Source: Nereocystis luetkeana
Lineage: Eukaryota; Sar; Phaeophyceae; Laminariales; Laminariaceae
Direction of reading: 5' to 3'
Length of the DNA: 64,000 nucleotides
Assembly (NCBI GenBank): GCA_031213475.1
Contig: JARUPZ010000020.1
Coordinates: 5,505,858-5,569,857, forward strand
This document shows, one piece after another, positions 36,999 through 49,000 of the stretch (position 1 is the first letter of the stretch; each line of letters starts with the position of its first letter). The notes beneath the pieces are model-generated. The model was not told the DNA's origin. It saw only the letters and a program-made list of their open reading frames with translations, and ran no database searches. The translations under genes and the position numbers were made by a program.

Positions 36999-37120
36999 CT
37001 ATTACGGGGGACCATAGTTAATAGGACCAAATATTGTTCGTAAAAATGGTTAAGCATATATATACCTGGTAGGTTTTTATGTGCACCATAGGTCCTATTA
37101 ACTCTGTTCCCCCGTAATAA
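36999..37120. repeat. TA-MITE with a CCTGG insertion
   Basis: TATTACGGGGGACCATAGTT to CTGTTCCCCCGTAATA, with TACCTGGTA at 37063-37071. Confidence 0.88.
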
Positions 37121-38200
37121 TAGCTCTCGTTGCCCGCGTAGGAAATTTGCAGATCTCCGGCGGCATCATCCTCACCACCATCACCAAAGACTTGAGAAAA
37201 AAAAAAAAAAAACTAGGTCGGCGATGAAAAACAGCAACAACCACGCGCTTCGCAAGAAAACATGAAGACAAAAAAAAAATGCAGCACCAGCCGGTGACGA
37301 CGGCGCATCAACTCTCTGTCCGCCTTTTGCCCGGCACACCCAGGCGGAGCGAGGGGCGGAGGCGGCGGGGGGACGGACAGCAGCAAGTCAAGGCGTGTGT
37401 GTGTGTGTGTGTGTGTTTTTTTCCGAGTTTTGGGTGTTTTAGTAGCTCGCCCGCATAAATGTATCATTGATACGTAACAGCATCTCGAGACACGCACGAG
37501 GTGCGATGCTGTTGTCGTGTCGTGGCTGAAAAGTGGCTCCCGCGTCCTAAAGCTTAAGAATACTTAGCGCTTTCCCTTTCGGCGCTTGATATTTCTCTCT
37601 TTTTCTGTGCTCTTTACTCCATTTTTATTTTTCGGGTGTACACGTAAAAGACATTGGATATGTTCCTGGTGTCATTTGTTGCTTGCTCCCAAGTGGTACG
37701 GCATGGTACACCACAGCTCGTTAGCACCATTCCCCTCCACGTGCTGATGACGCCGTGCGCACTATTTCGTGCTTGTTCGTTTTGTGACCACAGGCAGGAT
37801 TTCAGGGGGATGAGCTAATGTGAGGACATCATCATCATGTCATTAACGGGCGGGGGGGGGGGGGGGGGGGGGGTGTTTTCCGCGCAGCGTCTAGTGGCGC
37901 TTCCTCGTTCGGGGCTTGAAATGTCACATTACCAGGGGAAAAAATAGGCACGATAGTCATCAGCCAACAATGCCCGCCTCTCGTTCAAAACCATTTTACT
38001 AGGAAATTGTATCCCACATTAAATCCAAGTAGTTTGTCCCCCTAACCGTGGGTGGAGTTTCTAGAGCGATCTCATTGCGGCGCAATTATCGCCGACCGAA
38101 ATGACACACCGTGGAGGGCCGAACCGGAAGAAAAAAGCGCTATCGAAAACGAGAAGTTTATAAAAAATATCACTCTGTCCCATAATATAAGAATCGTTTT
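37121..38200. other. Intergenic, no gene recognised
   Basis: Contains (GT)n at 37395-37416, a G run at 37851-37873 and a fragment of the TTAA MITE loop (CCAAGTAGTTTGTCCCC) at about 38022. No coding signal. Confidence 0.6.
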
Positions 38201-38404
38201 AACACTAATTGGTATATAAAACGGTGATTATATTTCGGGACAGAGCGGTATATATTTCTAGCCCCCATTGTCCCCCCCCCCCCCCCCACTCCCCCTTCTG
38301 CAAAAGGAAGCTCGTTACACTCCTCCTCTCTCCCATCTTCGACACTGCTTCATCTCTCGAACCAAAAAAAGAAGAGGAAAAAAAAAACACGCAACAAAGT
38401 GTTT

Positions 38405-38480
38405 CCTCCCCCCCCCCCCTATGATCCTACGACTACGGCCATGCATGACACGAGTGCACCCCCTCCCCCCCCCCCCCCTC
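38405..38480 (-). repeat. G-tract element, module A, inverted
   Basis: ATCCTACGACTACGGCCATG then CACGAGTGCACCCCC between two C runs; a long G run follows at 38540-38563. Confidence 0.6.
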
Positions 38481-38610
38481 CCCCATCGGGAAAATAAAAA
38501 ATGCGATAGGACATTCCGCGCAACTCGCATAAAATAAGGCGGGGGGGGGGGGGGGGGGAGGGGGAAGCTCAACTCTTTTTTTTTCAACTGTCGAAAAAAA
38601 CACAACCACA

Positions 38611-38722
38611 ATACTACGGGGGACAATAGTTAATAGGACCTATGGTATACATAAAAACCTATATATTTGACCATTTTTACTGAAAATATTTGGTCCTATT
38701 AACTATGGTCCCCCGCAATACT
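38611..38722. repeat. TA-MITE
   Basis: ATACTACGGGGGACAATAGT to CTATGGTCCCCCGCAATA, near-perfect palindrome of about 112 bp. Confidence 0.88.
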
Positions 38723-38769
38723 AGTATTCAAGAAAGCAGTTGGTGCGTGAAAACGTGGGTACATACTGT

Positions 38770-38965
38770 AGTGCCATGATCTACAGGCAGTAGATGATCT
38801 ACTATACCAGGTATTTCCTATCCTGGGGTGGTATCTATCCGCGCATATAGCACAGATCCAAGCCAGCAAACTCGTGCTACGTACGAGATCATGCTATTTG
38901 TACGGTTCTCACCCATTATATCATGATGAGCTATCGCTCATCCGGAACAGGAAGCTATACATCTG
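38770..38965. repeat. GATCT-rich dispersed repeat, diverged
   Basis: CATGATCTACAGGCAGTAGA, GATCATGCTATTTGT and GGAACAGGAAGCTATACATC resemble the other GATCT-rich patches. Confidence 0.5.
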
Positions 38966-39134
38966 CCCCTGAAAATATCTACCGCACCAATCATTCATCG
39001 AGTATATAGAGGGATCGACGGTAGGGCAGCCGAGGCGCCGCCGCAGTCTACGCCCCTCCCAGCACTACAACGTGGCGGCATGCACCTGCGCCGTACGGTG
39101 GGTTTCAGTGACCACCACAACAGACCTTGCACAC

Positions 39135-39137
<3 letters not shown>

Positions 39138-39177
<40 letters not shown>

Positions 39178-39330
39178 TCTAGCACGAAGAACCAACACCC
39201 CAGACACTTGCTGGTTGTGCTGGATGTTCGATGGGACACCTAGAAATAACGGTTGAACGCGAAAAGAACACGGAGGCAAGCACGCACGCACGCAGGCACG
39301 CAGGCACGCACGCACGCACGCACGCGCGCG
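39138..39330. repeat. (CT)n and (GCAC)n microsatellites
   Basis: CTCTCTCTCTCTCTCTCTCT at 39139-39172 and ACGCACGCACGCAGGCACGC at 39278-39330, just downstream of the tRNase Z stop on its own strand. Confidence 0.9.
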
Positions 39331-39364
39331 CAGCATCTCAAAAAGTTGGCATCCGCAGAATGAA

Positions 39365-42300
39365 TCAACGCTTAGGAGAGCTCGACCCGCTCCGCGCCCC
39401 ACGAGGAGAAGAGGGGGGAGAGCCCGACACCCCCTTTCTCCGCCACGGCGATGACGAGCGCGAGGATGGTGACGCTGGCGGAGACGGCCGCTGTCCTTCC
39501 TCGGCGTCAGGGGACACGGCCGCGTTGATGGCGCCGTAGCTGCTTGGCAACCAGCTGAGGTCGGCGATGCGGACCCTGCGCAGCAGCGGCGGAAATATAG
39601 AGGTAGAGGTGGTGGTGGTGGATGTTGGGATTTAGGGGTGGGGGTAGCTGCAGATGTTGAGGGTGTAATTGTTGTTGTTGGTTGTTGTCAATCATTAAGC
39701 TTGTTTTTCCAACCTTTCCACCGCCACCAGCCGGTCAACTCCGACTCCCAAGCACTCACACGTGAAGCATTTCCTTTCCAAAACAGGGGCAGGGGTGCAG
39801 TAGTCGCCCCAAAAACAGGGGTATGGGTACAACAGCAATCGCCCAAAAAACAGGGGTACGGGTACAGCAGTCGCCCCAAAACAGGGGTACGGGTGAGGTA
39901 GTCGCCCCAAAAACAGGGGTAAGGGTACAGTAGTCGACCCAAAACAGGGGTAGAGGTGGAGTAGTCGCCTCACAACAGGGGTACGGGTATAGCAGTCGCC
40001 CCAACACCTGGCGTAAGGGTACACTAGTCGTGCTAAACAGGGGTAGAGGTACGGTAGCCGCCCCAAAACAGAGGTACGGGTACGGCAGTCGCCTCAAAAC
40101 AGGGGTAAGGGCGCAGCAGTCGCCCCCAAACAGGGGAAGGGGTACAGCAGTCGCCCCAAAACAGGGGTACGGGTACACTAGTCGCCCCCAAACAGGGGAA
40201 GGGGTACAGCAGTCGCCCCAAAACAGGGGTACGGGTACGGCAATCGCCCCCAAACAAGGGTATGGGTACAGCAGTCGCCCCAAAACAGGGGTACGGGTAA
40301 GGTAGTCGCCCCAAAAACAGGGGTACGGGTACGGCAGTCGCCCCCAAACAGGGGTACGGGTACAGCAGTCGCCCCAAAACAGGGGTACGGGTAAGGTAGT
40401 CGCCCCAAAAACAGGGGTAAGGGTACAGTATTACGGGGGACCATAGTTAATAGGACCAAATATAGTTAGTATAAACAGGTAAATATATACCTGGTAGGTT
40501 TTTGTGTATACCATAGGTCCTATTAACTATGGTCCCCCGTAATAGTCGACCCAAAACAGGGGTAGAGGTGGAGCAGTCGCCTCGAAACAGGGGTAAGGGT
40601 ATAGAAGTCGCCCCAACACAGGGGTAAGGGTACACTAGTCGCCCCAAAAACAGGGGTACAACTGCAGTAGTCTACCCAAAACCAGGGGTACGGGTACGCT
40701 AGTCGCTTCGAAACAGGCGTAGGGGTACCGTAGTCGCCCCCAAACAGGGGTAAGGGTGCAGTAGTCGCCCCCAAACAGGGGTAAGGGTGAAGCAGTCGTC
40801 CCCAAACAGGGGTAAGGGTGAAGCAGTCGCCCCAAAACAGGGGTAAGGGTGCAGCAGTCACCCCAAAACAGGGGTAAGGGTGCAGCAGTCGCCCCAAAAC
40901 AGGGGTAAGGGTACAGTAGTCGCCCCAAAAACAGGGGTAGGGGTATACCAATCGCCCCAACTCAGGAGTGCAGCCATCGCTAAAATCTAGTCCGTGGTTA
41001 CGGGGTATACAGGCTGAAAAAAAAAAAAAAAGGAGACTTGTGTGTGCGGCGCGAGAAAAAGAAACGGGGGAGGGCGAGTACCGAGGCGTCAATTGCGCTC
41101 CATTTTTTCTCTGATTTCGCGCATGCATCCCCATGCCAACGCGGCCTGGGTGTGGTCGGAGCCAAGGGGACTCACAAGCCGCCACGAAACAGCCTTCTGC
41201 TTTGCTAGAACGAGTGCTAAGAATCCTCCAAATCAGACGAAGGCATGAACCGTCGACGAGAGCTGTAGACAGCACAGCGGCGTGGCTGACAGCGGAGAAA
41301 GGACGGAGGGGAAACAACAAAAGTTCGAACGCTTCAACTCCAGGATTTTCAACATCAATAGATAGCAGGAAAGCAACAAGAAAGAGACAATGAACAAGCA
41401 AAACAAAACAAAACACCTGGTATACCGAGAACAAAACATTGCAAAGGCAACGACAAAAACGAGGGGAAAAAAAAACAAAGAGGGAGGACAGCAAAAAAGG
41501 GAGAAAAGGAAAAGGAAAAGCAACTGTTGAATCGAAGAACATAAAACGAGAACAAACACAAAAACAACAATATGTTTTACCAATCCGCCGGAGGATAAAA
41601 AACAAACAAACAAACAAACAAAAGAAAGAGCGACAAAACGACCAAAAAAGTTAAATATGTAAAGAGAAAAAAAAAAAACGTCAAAAAACGTCAAAAAACG
41701 TCAAAAAACGTCAAACACACCTGTATGTGGAGGATAGGTTCCGGGAAACTTCCGCAGAATTCTTGTCGCACATGTACCGACGTAAGATACACCAGAAAAT
41801 ACTGTCCTAGCGTAGAATCTTACCCGCAGTCTGACGCTCTCCGGGATAGCAACGCCCAAGAGCAAGAGCCAAGGCAAGTCTTCTCGACTCGCCCGGACTC
41901 TCACTCTTCTCCTCCCCACCTATAGCACGTGGAGGGCTCTCTCCTTGCCTACCTCAAAAAAAGGACCGGGAACTGCAGCCCCCTGGTCACGGATTAAAGC
42001 TACTACCTGGTACGTCACTTACTTGGGACCCTAGGAGATACGGGGCTTCATGTGTACGTGAAAAACAAAATGAAGAAAAGAAGTGTGACAAAAACAACAA
42101 CAACGTAAAATATGCCAAAAAAACAACAGCAACAAGAAACCAAAAGGTGCACGTTACGAGTACACAAGTAAGTCGTACGTAAGTAAAATATGTTGAAAAC
42201 AAAAAAAAAATGCCAGAAAAATATATACTCGTCGTACCGACGGATTGTGGTACAAACCGAAGAGCTATTACGGAGGACCATAGTAAATAGGACCAAATAT

Positions 42301-45300
42301 AGGTAGTAAAAAAAGCGAAATATCTAGGTTTTTGTGTGTACCGTAGGTCCTATTTAATATGGCCCCCCGTAACAGCAAGTGACACCGACCCCGAATCGTG
42401 AAAAGATTAGTTACCGGGTAGGTACCACGTTCAAAAAACAAAAACAAAAAACGAAAGGCACTGCTTGCTGTACGTACGTACCTCATGAAGTCGAACGCCA
42501 AGCAGACGTTTGAGCCCAAGCCCCCCGTCAAAGCCGCCGGCATGTGCGGATAGCGCTGGCTGAAGTGCGTCAGGATCACACGCTCCGCCCCCATACGTTT
42601 ACCAACGCCCAAGGCCTCCTTCATCGTGCAGTGCTCCTTTTCATAGGCCTCCTGCCAAAGGGGTGGGGGCAGGGGCACGGGGGGTGGAGAGGTGGGGGGG
42701 GGGGGGGTGGGGGAGGGTACATATGTCATGCGTTGCCGTAGTCATATGGCCGTACCCTCGCGGGGGGGTTGTACTCATTGTTAAGCATGGCCGTAGTCGT
42801 ATGACCACAGACCCTCGCATCGCTACAATACCGGGACGGAGCACGTCGGGTTTTCACCGACCAGGGCAGACGTTGCTTCCACCCAAGGTGGGGGTCAAGG
42901 GAACTGGGGGGGGGGGGGGGGGGGGGAGGGGCACTCATGGCATACATGGCCCTCGTGGTATGACCACAGACCCTCTCATCCCTACGTGCCGGGACGGAGT
43001 ACGTCCAGTTTAGCCGACCAGGCAGACAATGCTTGTTTACACCAAGCGCGAAGCACCGTGAGGTGGTTGGCGAGTCGCATGAAGGCGCGAGCTGCATCCT
43101 GTTTAGGGGGAGGGGGGGGCGGGGGGGGGGGGGGGGGGGTGGGGTGTACTCGATAGAAGATATGTACTCGATCTCATGCATGGCCGTAGTCGCATGACCA
43201 TAGACCCTCGCATCCCTACGATGCCGGGACGGAGCATGTCGGGCTTTCACCGACCAGGCAGACATTGCTTGCACCAAGCGCGAAGCAGTACGTCGGGTTT
43301 TCACCGACCAGGCAGACACTGCTCGCACCAAGCGCGTAGCGCCGTGAGGTGTCTGGCAAGTCGCATAAATCCTACCAAGAACCGCGTGCGAGGAGGACTT
43401 GCATATGGATGGCAGCTTCAACGAGTGTTGATTCAATTTTCGGTGTGGCCACTTCCAGAGACAGCAATGGAAGTACTATGTAACTGCCTCTTGGGTGCCT
43501 TACCATAAACACTACAGTACGTGATGCGATCATTCCCCTTGTGCGCGGTCAAGACTCTCCACCCCGCAGCAATGATATTAAAACCCTTTTAGGACCGCAG
43601 TCCCGTTTTGGGGACAAACTACTTAGGATTTGACTGGTTTGTCCCCAAAACGGGACTGCGGTTCTAAAAGGGTTAAACTTGATCGCCAGCTGTGACCGAC
43701 CGCCAAAAAAAAAAAAAAAAAAAAAAACGGTACTCTGGTTGTCTAGCTCTTTCCATAGTAAACGGCATGTTTTACTGTGTCGTTGCCAACCGACGCCAAC
43801 CCACGTATGCATCTGTCGGGGGAGAGGGTTGAGGCGTGGGTGGGAGGAGCAGGGGGATGGGCGGGAGGATGTGTGTGGGAGGGAGGCGTGATACGCCGCT
43901 ATCAACGAGGATGCCGAGATCCCCCACGAGTCTGCCCGCGGGAGACTGTTTTTCTTTTGTGGACCTTATCGACAATATCCCAACTTAGGTTTGTCCGTTT
44001 GATTGTTGGGTGTACTGGTGTACTTGTTTGTTTTCATATTTCGGGCGCCCCAGCACCTCTCGCCGTGGAAAATTCCGACGGCGGCGGGAAACTTCCCGAC
44101 AGCGACAGAAAATAATGCTGAAATTAGCTGGGAATTTCCAAAAATGGTAGGGAAATTCCGAAAGCGGGGGGAAACTTCCGAAATCGTCTGGAAAAATCCA
44201 AAAGGGGCTGGAAACTTCCGAAAGCGGCAAGAAACTTCCGACAGCGACAGGAAACGTCTGAATGCGGCAGGAAACTGCCGACAGCGACTGGCAATCTTCG
44301 AAAATCGGCTAGAAAGTTCCGAAATATGCAGGAAAAACTACCCCCACCACCGCCATCTCCACCACCCCCACCCACCTGCTGCTTGCTTTCATCGAAGGTA
44401 GCCTCATGAATAAGAACGGCCGCGCCCTTCCCCTCCCTCACAAGCGCCTCGCTCGGCCTGCAGTCGCCGCTGTAAACAAACTTCCAATCCTTCCCCCCCT
44501 CCCCCTCACCCACCGCCTCCCCATCCCCCAGTCCCCCCTCCCCTCCCACTGGAACCCCCCCGCCTACTGCCCCCCCCCCCTTAGCTGGGGCCACAGTGGG
44601 TGGAACTCCCGTGGAGGCATTTGCCACCGCGGCTGCCGCTTTGGCGGCGGTTGCGGCTACGGTAAGGACTAGGGCGTAGGCGTGGGCGCAGTGGCGGACG
44701 CGGACGCTTGTCGCGCGGAGGACTCCCGCCCGAGCTAGGGCGCGAGTGGCCGCGGCGGCGACGTGGGCGGGAGGGCGCGGGGCGTTGTCGCCGGCCTGCA
44801 TGAGGCTAGCGTCGAGGAAGTCGTAGCCGCCTCGCACGGTGGGATCCACCTTGCCGTACTCCTGGGAGAGAAAGAAAAAAAATAATGGACAGCAATGAAA
44901 ATAATGAAAAACGAGGGAAAAAGAAAAAAAAAAAAAAAAGACACAAAACATACAGAGAAAACGAAGGTGAGCTAAAAGCCAACAAAAAAAACGCAAAGCG
45001 AAGCAAAACAGGGAAGACAAAAGAAAAGAAAAGAAGATTGAACCAGAGCTAATCACTCCACTCCACTCCACTCCACCCCTCCCCACCCGACCCCACCCCA
45101 CTCCACTCCGGGCACAATTCTCAATAATTCTCTACGAAAACTGATCACCTTCAGCCAGGCTGCTACCGGCGCCGGGGCCATGAGCAGCAACTTCGGCAAG
45201 CTCGCTCCGCCGCTACCGCCCCCTCCTGCCGCGGAATTTTTCCCCTTCAGCGCCCGCGCTCCCGCCGCCCCGCCCCCCCCGCCCCCCCCGCCCCCCCCGC

Positions 45301-46036
45301 GCAAGAGCTTGTTCCTCTCCGAGAGGATACGCACGAGGCCGAGGTGATGGTCCGCATGAGGGTGTGAGATCCACACCGCCGATAGGTCGCGAAGCATTTG
45401 CTGCGCTCCGCCGTACGCTGGCGCCGCAGCAGTGGCAGCAGTGGCGGCGGCGGCGGTGCTAGCGTCCGCGATAGTAGTAGCGTCACCGGTAGCGTCAACA
45501 CCCGCGGCCGCAACAGCACCGGTATTAGCATTAGCGGTAGAGAAGTAGGAGGAGGAGGAGGACGGGAAGGAGGTAGAATTGCTGTCCGCGCTGTCTCCGT
45601 ACATCCTCCAGAGCTGACCCATCGTGCCCTCTCCCGCATCAAGAATGATGCTTCCCCCCCCCCGCTCTCCCGCCCCCTCCCCTCCCCCCCCTTTCCCTAT
45701 CCCCTCCTCCACCCCCGCCGCCGGAGTACCCTCCACCACCTCCCCCTCTCCCTCTTCCTCTACTTCCGCCGCTACCAGGGGGTCGGGAGATGGCGACAGC
45801 CGCACCAGCATCCCGGTGACGTTGCGATACTTGGACGGGATCGCCGACCCCGTTCCCAAAAACGCCACCTCCGACTTGGAAGCGCCCGCCGGGGTTAGAA
45901 ACTCCTTTGCATCGCCGCCGTGGCCCGCTTGTTGTTGCCGCTTCTCTTGCCGTGGCGGTGAACGGGAAGGGGAGGAGGGGGAGGAGGAGGGGGGGGAGGG
46001 GGAGGGGGAGGGGGAAGGCGAGCGCTTGCGAGGCAC
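39365..46036 (-). CDS. ELAC2: tRNase Z C-terminal catalytic half, exons 10-13 of window
   Basis: Exon 46036-45149 (296 aa) begins with an Arg/Ser/Pro-rich tract, then FLGTGSAIPSKYRNVTG with the tRNase Z PxKxRN motif, ILDAGEGTMGQLWRMYG, and WISHPHADHHLG, the HxHxDH zinc motif. Exon 44861-44376 holds VRHCAHAYALVL, FVYSGDCRPSEAL and IHEATFDES. Exon 42651-42482 holds ILTHFSQRYPHMP and CLAFDFM. The last exon, joined by AG+G, starts VRIADLSWLPSSYGAINAAV and ends in a Ser/Pro/Arg tail. All metal-binding and acid residues known from ELAC2 have counterparts, so the enzyme should be active. Inserts of 50-70 low-complexity residues interrupt the space between PxKxRN and HxHxDH. Confidence 0.94.
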
Positions 46037-49000
46037 CTGGAGCCGACGGAGCTTGAAAGGTCAAGCGTTGGAGGGGCGGGTGGGGTGGGGTGGGGGGGGG
46101 TGGGGTTGGGGGGGGGGGCGAGGGTGGTGAGAGTGGGGGTGGGGAACGTCGAGGAGGGGAGGGAGGAAGCAGCGGAGGGAAGCGGCGGCATGTCATACAT
46201 TAGATGCCCTCAAGCCTCGTGCCACGGCAATGGTGATGTAGCTGTTCGTGTCGACACCCCCTCCTACCTGATGTAGCCATCGCTTCTACTAACCCTGCCA
46301 AAACACGCCTCCCCGGAAAAAGGAGACGCGCAAGTCCCGCAGCTGCCAATGCTTGTACCACCTCAACATGGACTTACACCATATCACCGTACGTAGCCTC
46401 CCCGAAACGTCTCGCCGTGAACAGGTGGTACCACAGACACGATGGCTGCGCCATGTCATCCCGGATGCCTACCATGCCACCACGACTAACACCATATCAC
46501 CGCGGCCACCTACCCTTGTGTCGCCACGCCCGACCATCCCACCACGACCATATATCAACAGAAGAACGGTGGGCGCCTTGAAGTGGTCAAACTCCTAGCC
46601 CCACTGAACCACTGCGTCGGCGGTTTTTCTATGTTTGCTGGGTTCCAACGACAGCAGTCTTGGGGTCGTATTCGTCACCTTGAACGATGCGCGCCAGCAG
46701 CGAATAAACCTTGTACGGTGGTGGCTGGGTGCGTATGGGCGCGGGGGGGGGTGTGGGTTGCTGGTTGCGTCGGTTGGTACGTGGGGCTGGTTGGCCCCAC
46801 CATCATCACCAACACTACCCACCAACCATTCGATGTTACGCGATGAGCGTCAGCGCAAAAAAAGCCTCCCACGGCGTATGAGTAGGCGGGGGGGGGGCGG
46901 GGGGGGGGGGGGGGGGGTGTTTCCGCCCTCCTTGCTTTCTACCTACCTGGTACCAGGTATATATTACGGGGGACTATAGTTAATAGGACCTATGGTATAC
47001 ATAAAAACCTATATATTTAACCATTTATACTAACAATATCTGGTCCTATTAACTATGGTCCCCCGTAATAGTTAAAACCCTTACCTGGTACGTCGATAGA
47101 GACCGTACGTCGGTAGATTCCATGGCTGTCAGTGAATTTCGGACGGTTGTGGTAACAAAAATCATAAATATTTCCGTGTGGTTGATATCACCGGTACACC
47201 CCACCAAAAGCAGAACAAAAAATCGAGCCGTGTGTGTGTGTGTGGGGGGGGTGTATTGATTCATGTCTTCAGGTGTCGATAGGTACCAGGTCCAGGAAAC
47301 CGCTGCTGCTGTACACCAGTAATAACCACTATATGCCAGCAGTACTATACAGCAGTAGTAGTATGCTAACTGCTTCGGGATCTGATCAGGTGGACATGAA
47401 CTTTTCTAGGTCGTCATTACACGTACGTATCTGAACAGTCCCCGCTTCCCTGATTTGAAGCCAACATATTCATGTGAAGCCCACCGACACCGCGATCTGG
47501 TACGGGCGTGCTCGTTCGGCCCGGAACCGACGAGCAAAGGGACACCACCATCTACTGTACAGAGTCCCGCAAGCTCTACCCTTCGAGGCCTCGGTTCTAT
47601 TTGATGCGGCTGGGAGACCGCGGCTTTGTTCTCGGAGATCTTCCTGCTTGACCGGAGTACCTCGCAAGCCCTGTACGTACTGCTTCTGTGCTTCCTCGTA
47701 CCAGTGCAGTATACGCTTGGGTTCCCACTTGCGAGCGGAACGGTTCCCTATTACGGGGGAACATAGTTAATAGGACCAAATATTGTCAGTAAAAATTGTT
47801 AAATATATAGGTTTTTGTGTATACCATAGGTCCTATTAACTATGGTCCCCCGTATTAGTAGTAGTTCGAGTACCTACCACGACAAATCTCGACGAACTCA
47901 AGTCGACTTCGGACGCGAACGGAGGAGGATTGAGGCGCACGTAAGGGGCCTCCATAGACACCGTCGGTGTCAACTCGGTGGTGCTTCGGTGGCGCGCGAG
48001 GGACAAAGGTCAATCCACACACCAACACAGCAACATCTATCCGAAGAAATAAGAATTCTGGCTAATGTAAGGGGACGCTTCGAGGAACACCGCTCTCAGA
48101 ATGTTCTTTGCACCCACACACAGCAGTCGCGGCCCATTCGATAACGGAGAGACGCCGTCGCTTGCTTCGCTCGCTCCGACGTCTGGCTCCTCGGTAAAAC
48201 AGTTGAAGGAGTGAGAAGCGTGACAGACGCCTTCGAGGCCTTCGAGGTCACACGCTCTTTTCCTGCATTGGGTCGTACTGCGTTGGCTTGTTTGCTATTA
48301 CGGGGGGCCATAGTTAACAGGACCAACTATTGTTAGTAAAAATGGTTAAATATATAGGTTTTTATGTACACCATAGGCCCTGTTAACTAGGGTCCCCCGT
48401 AATAGTGAGAACGAAAAAAATACGCTCCATTTTTGTAAAAAATGTTTCTTCCTATGTACCTACAATATACCAGGGTAACAGTCTATTTTTACAGTGTTCC
48501 AAGCAACAGCGGGTAGTTCGACCATCTGCCACGAACCACGACCTGCTGTAGCTCCGTGAAGACCATCTGCCACGAACCACGACCTGCTGTAGCTCCGTGA
48601 ACTCATGACGGCTTTGGACACGAACAGTCAGAAGATAAAACTGGTCATTAGGGGGCTCCATAGTCATCGCCCGTGTCGAAATCGGTGGTGCTTTGGTCGA
48701 GCACGGTGACAACACGGCACGGAGACAACCGCACGCACACACCAACACACGCGTGAAGAAAGTCGATGAGGCAAACAAAATCGCGCTATGGTTCGATTTT
48801 GGATCAAACCTTTTTCCGTACGTACTGTATGTACACACGCCCCTGGACCCGACTATCAAGTACAGCATTTTTCGTTCAAAATGGAGTAATATGTCGTCGG
48901 GCTGTCGCCTTCCTCGATTTTTTTTAGAATTTCATTGATGGTACCCTCTGCCCGAATTCTTTTCTAGCGCGTTGGCGCTAGAAAGGGCGTCCGGCTCCTC

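Noticed and set aside
39688..41617. Long minus-strand frames with repeating YPYPCFGATAVPLPLF-type peptides
   Set aside because: They are read-through of a 31-bp minisatellite inside a tRNase Z intron; several frames are open at once and a MITE sits in the middle.
47474..47770. 98-codon plus-strand frame (WYGRARSARNRR) as a gene or gag remnant
   Set aside because: No recognisable domain; it ends inside a TA-MITE and lies in a tRNase Z intron.
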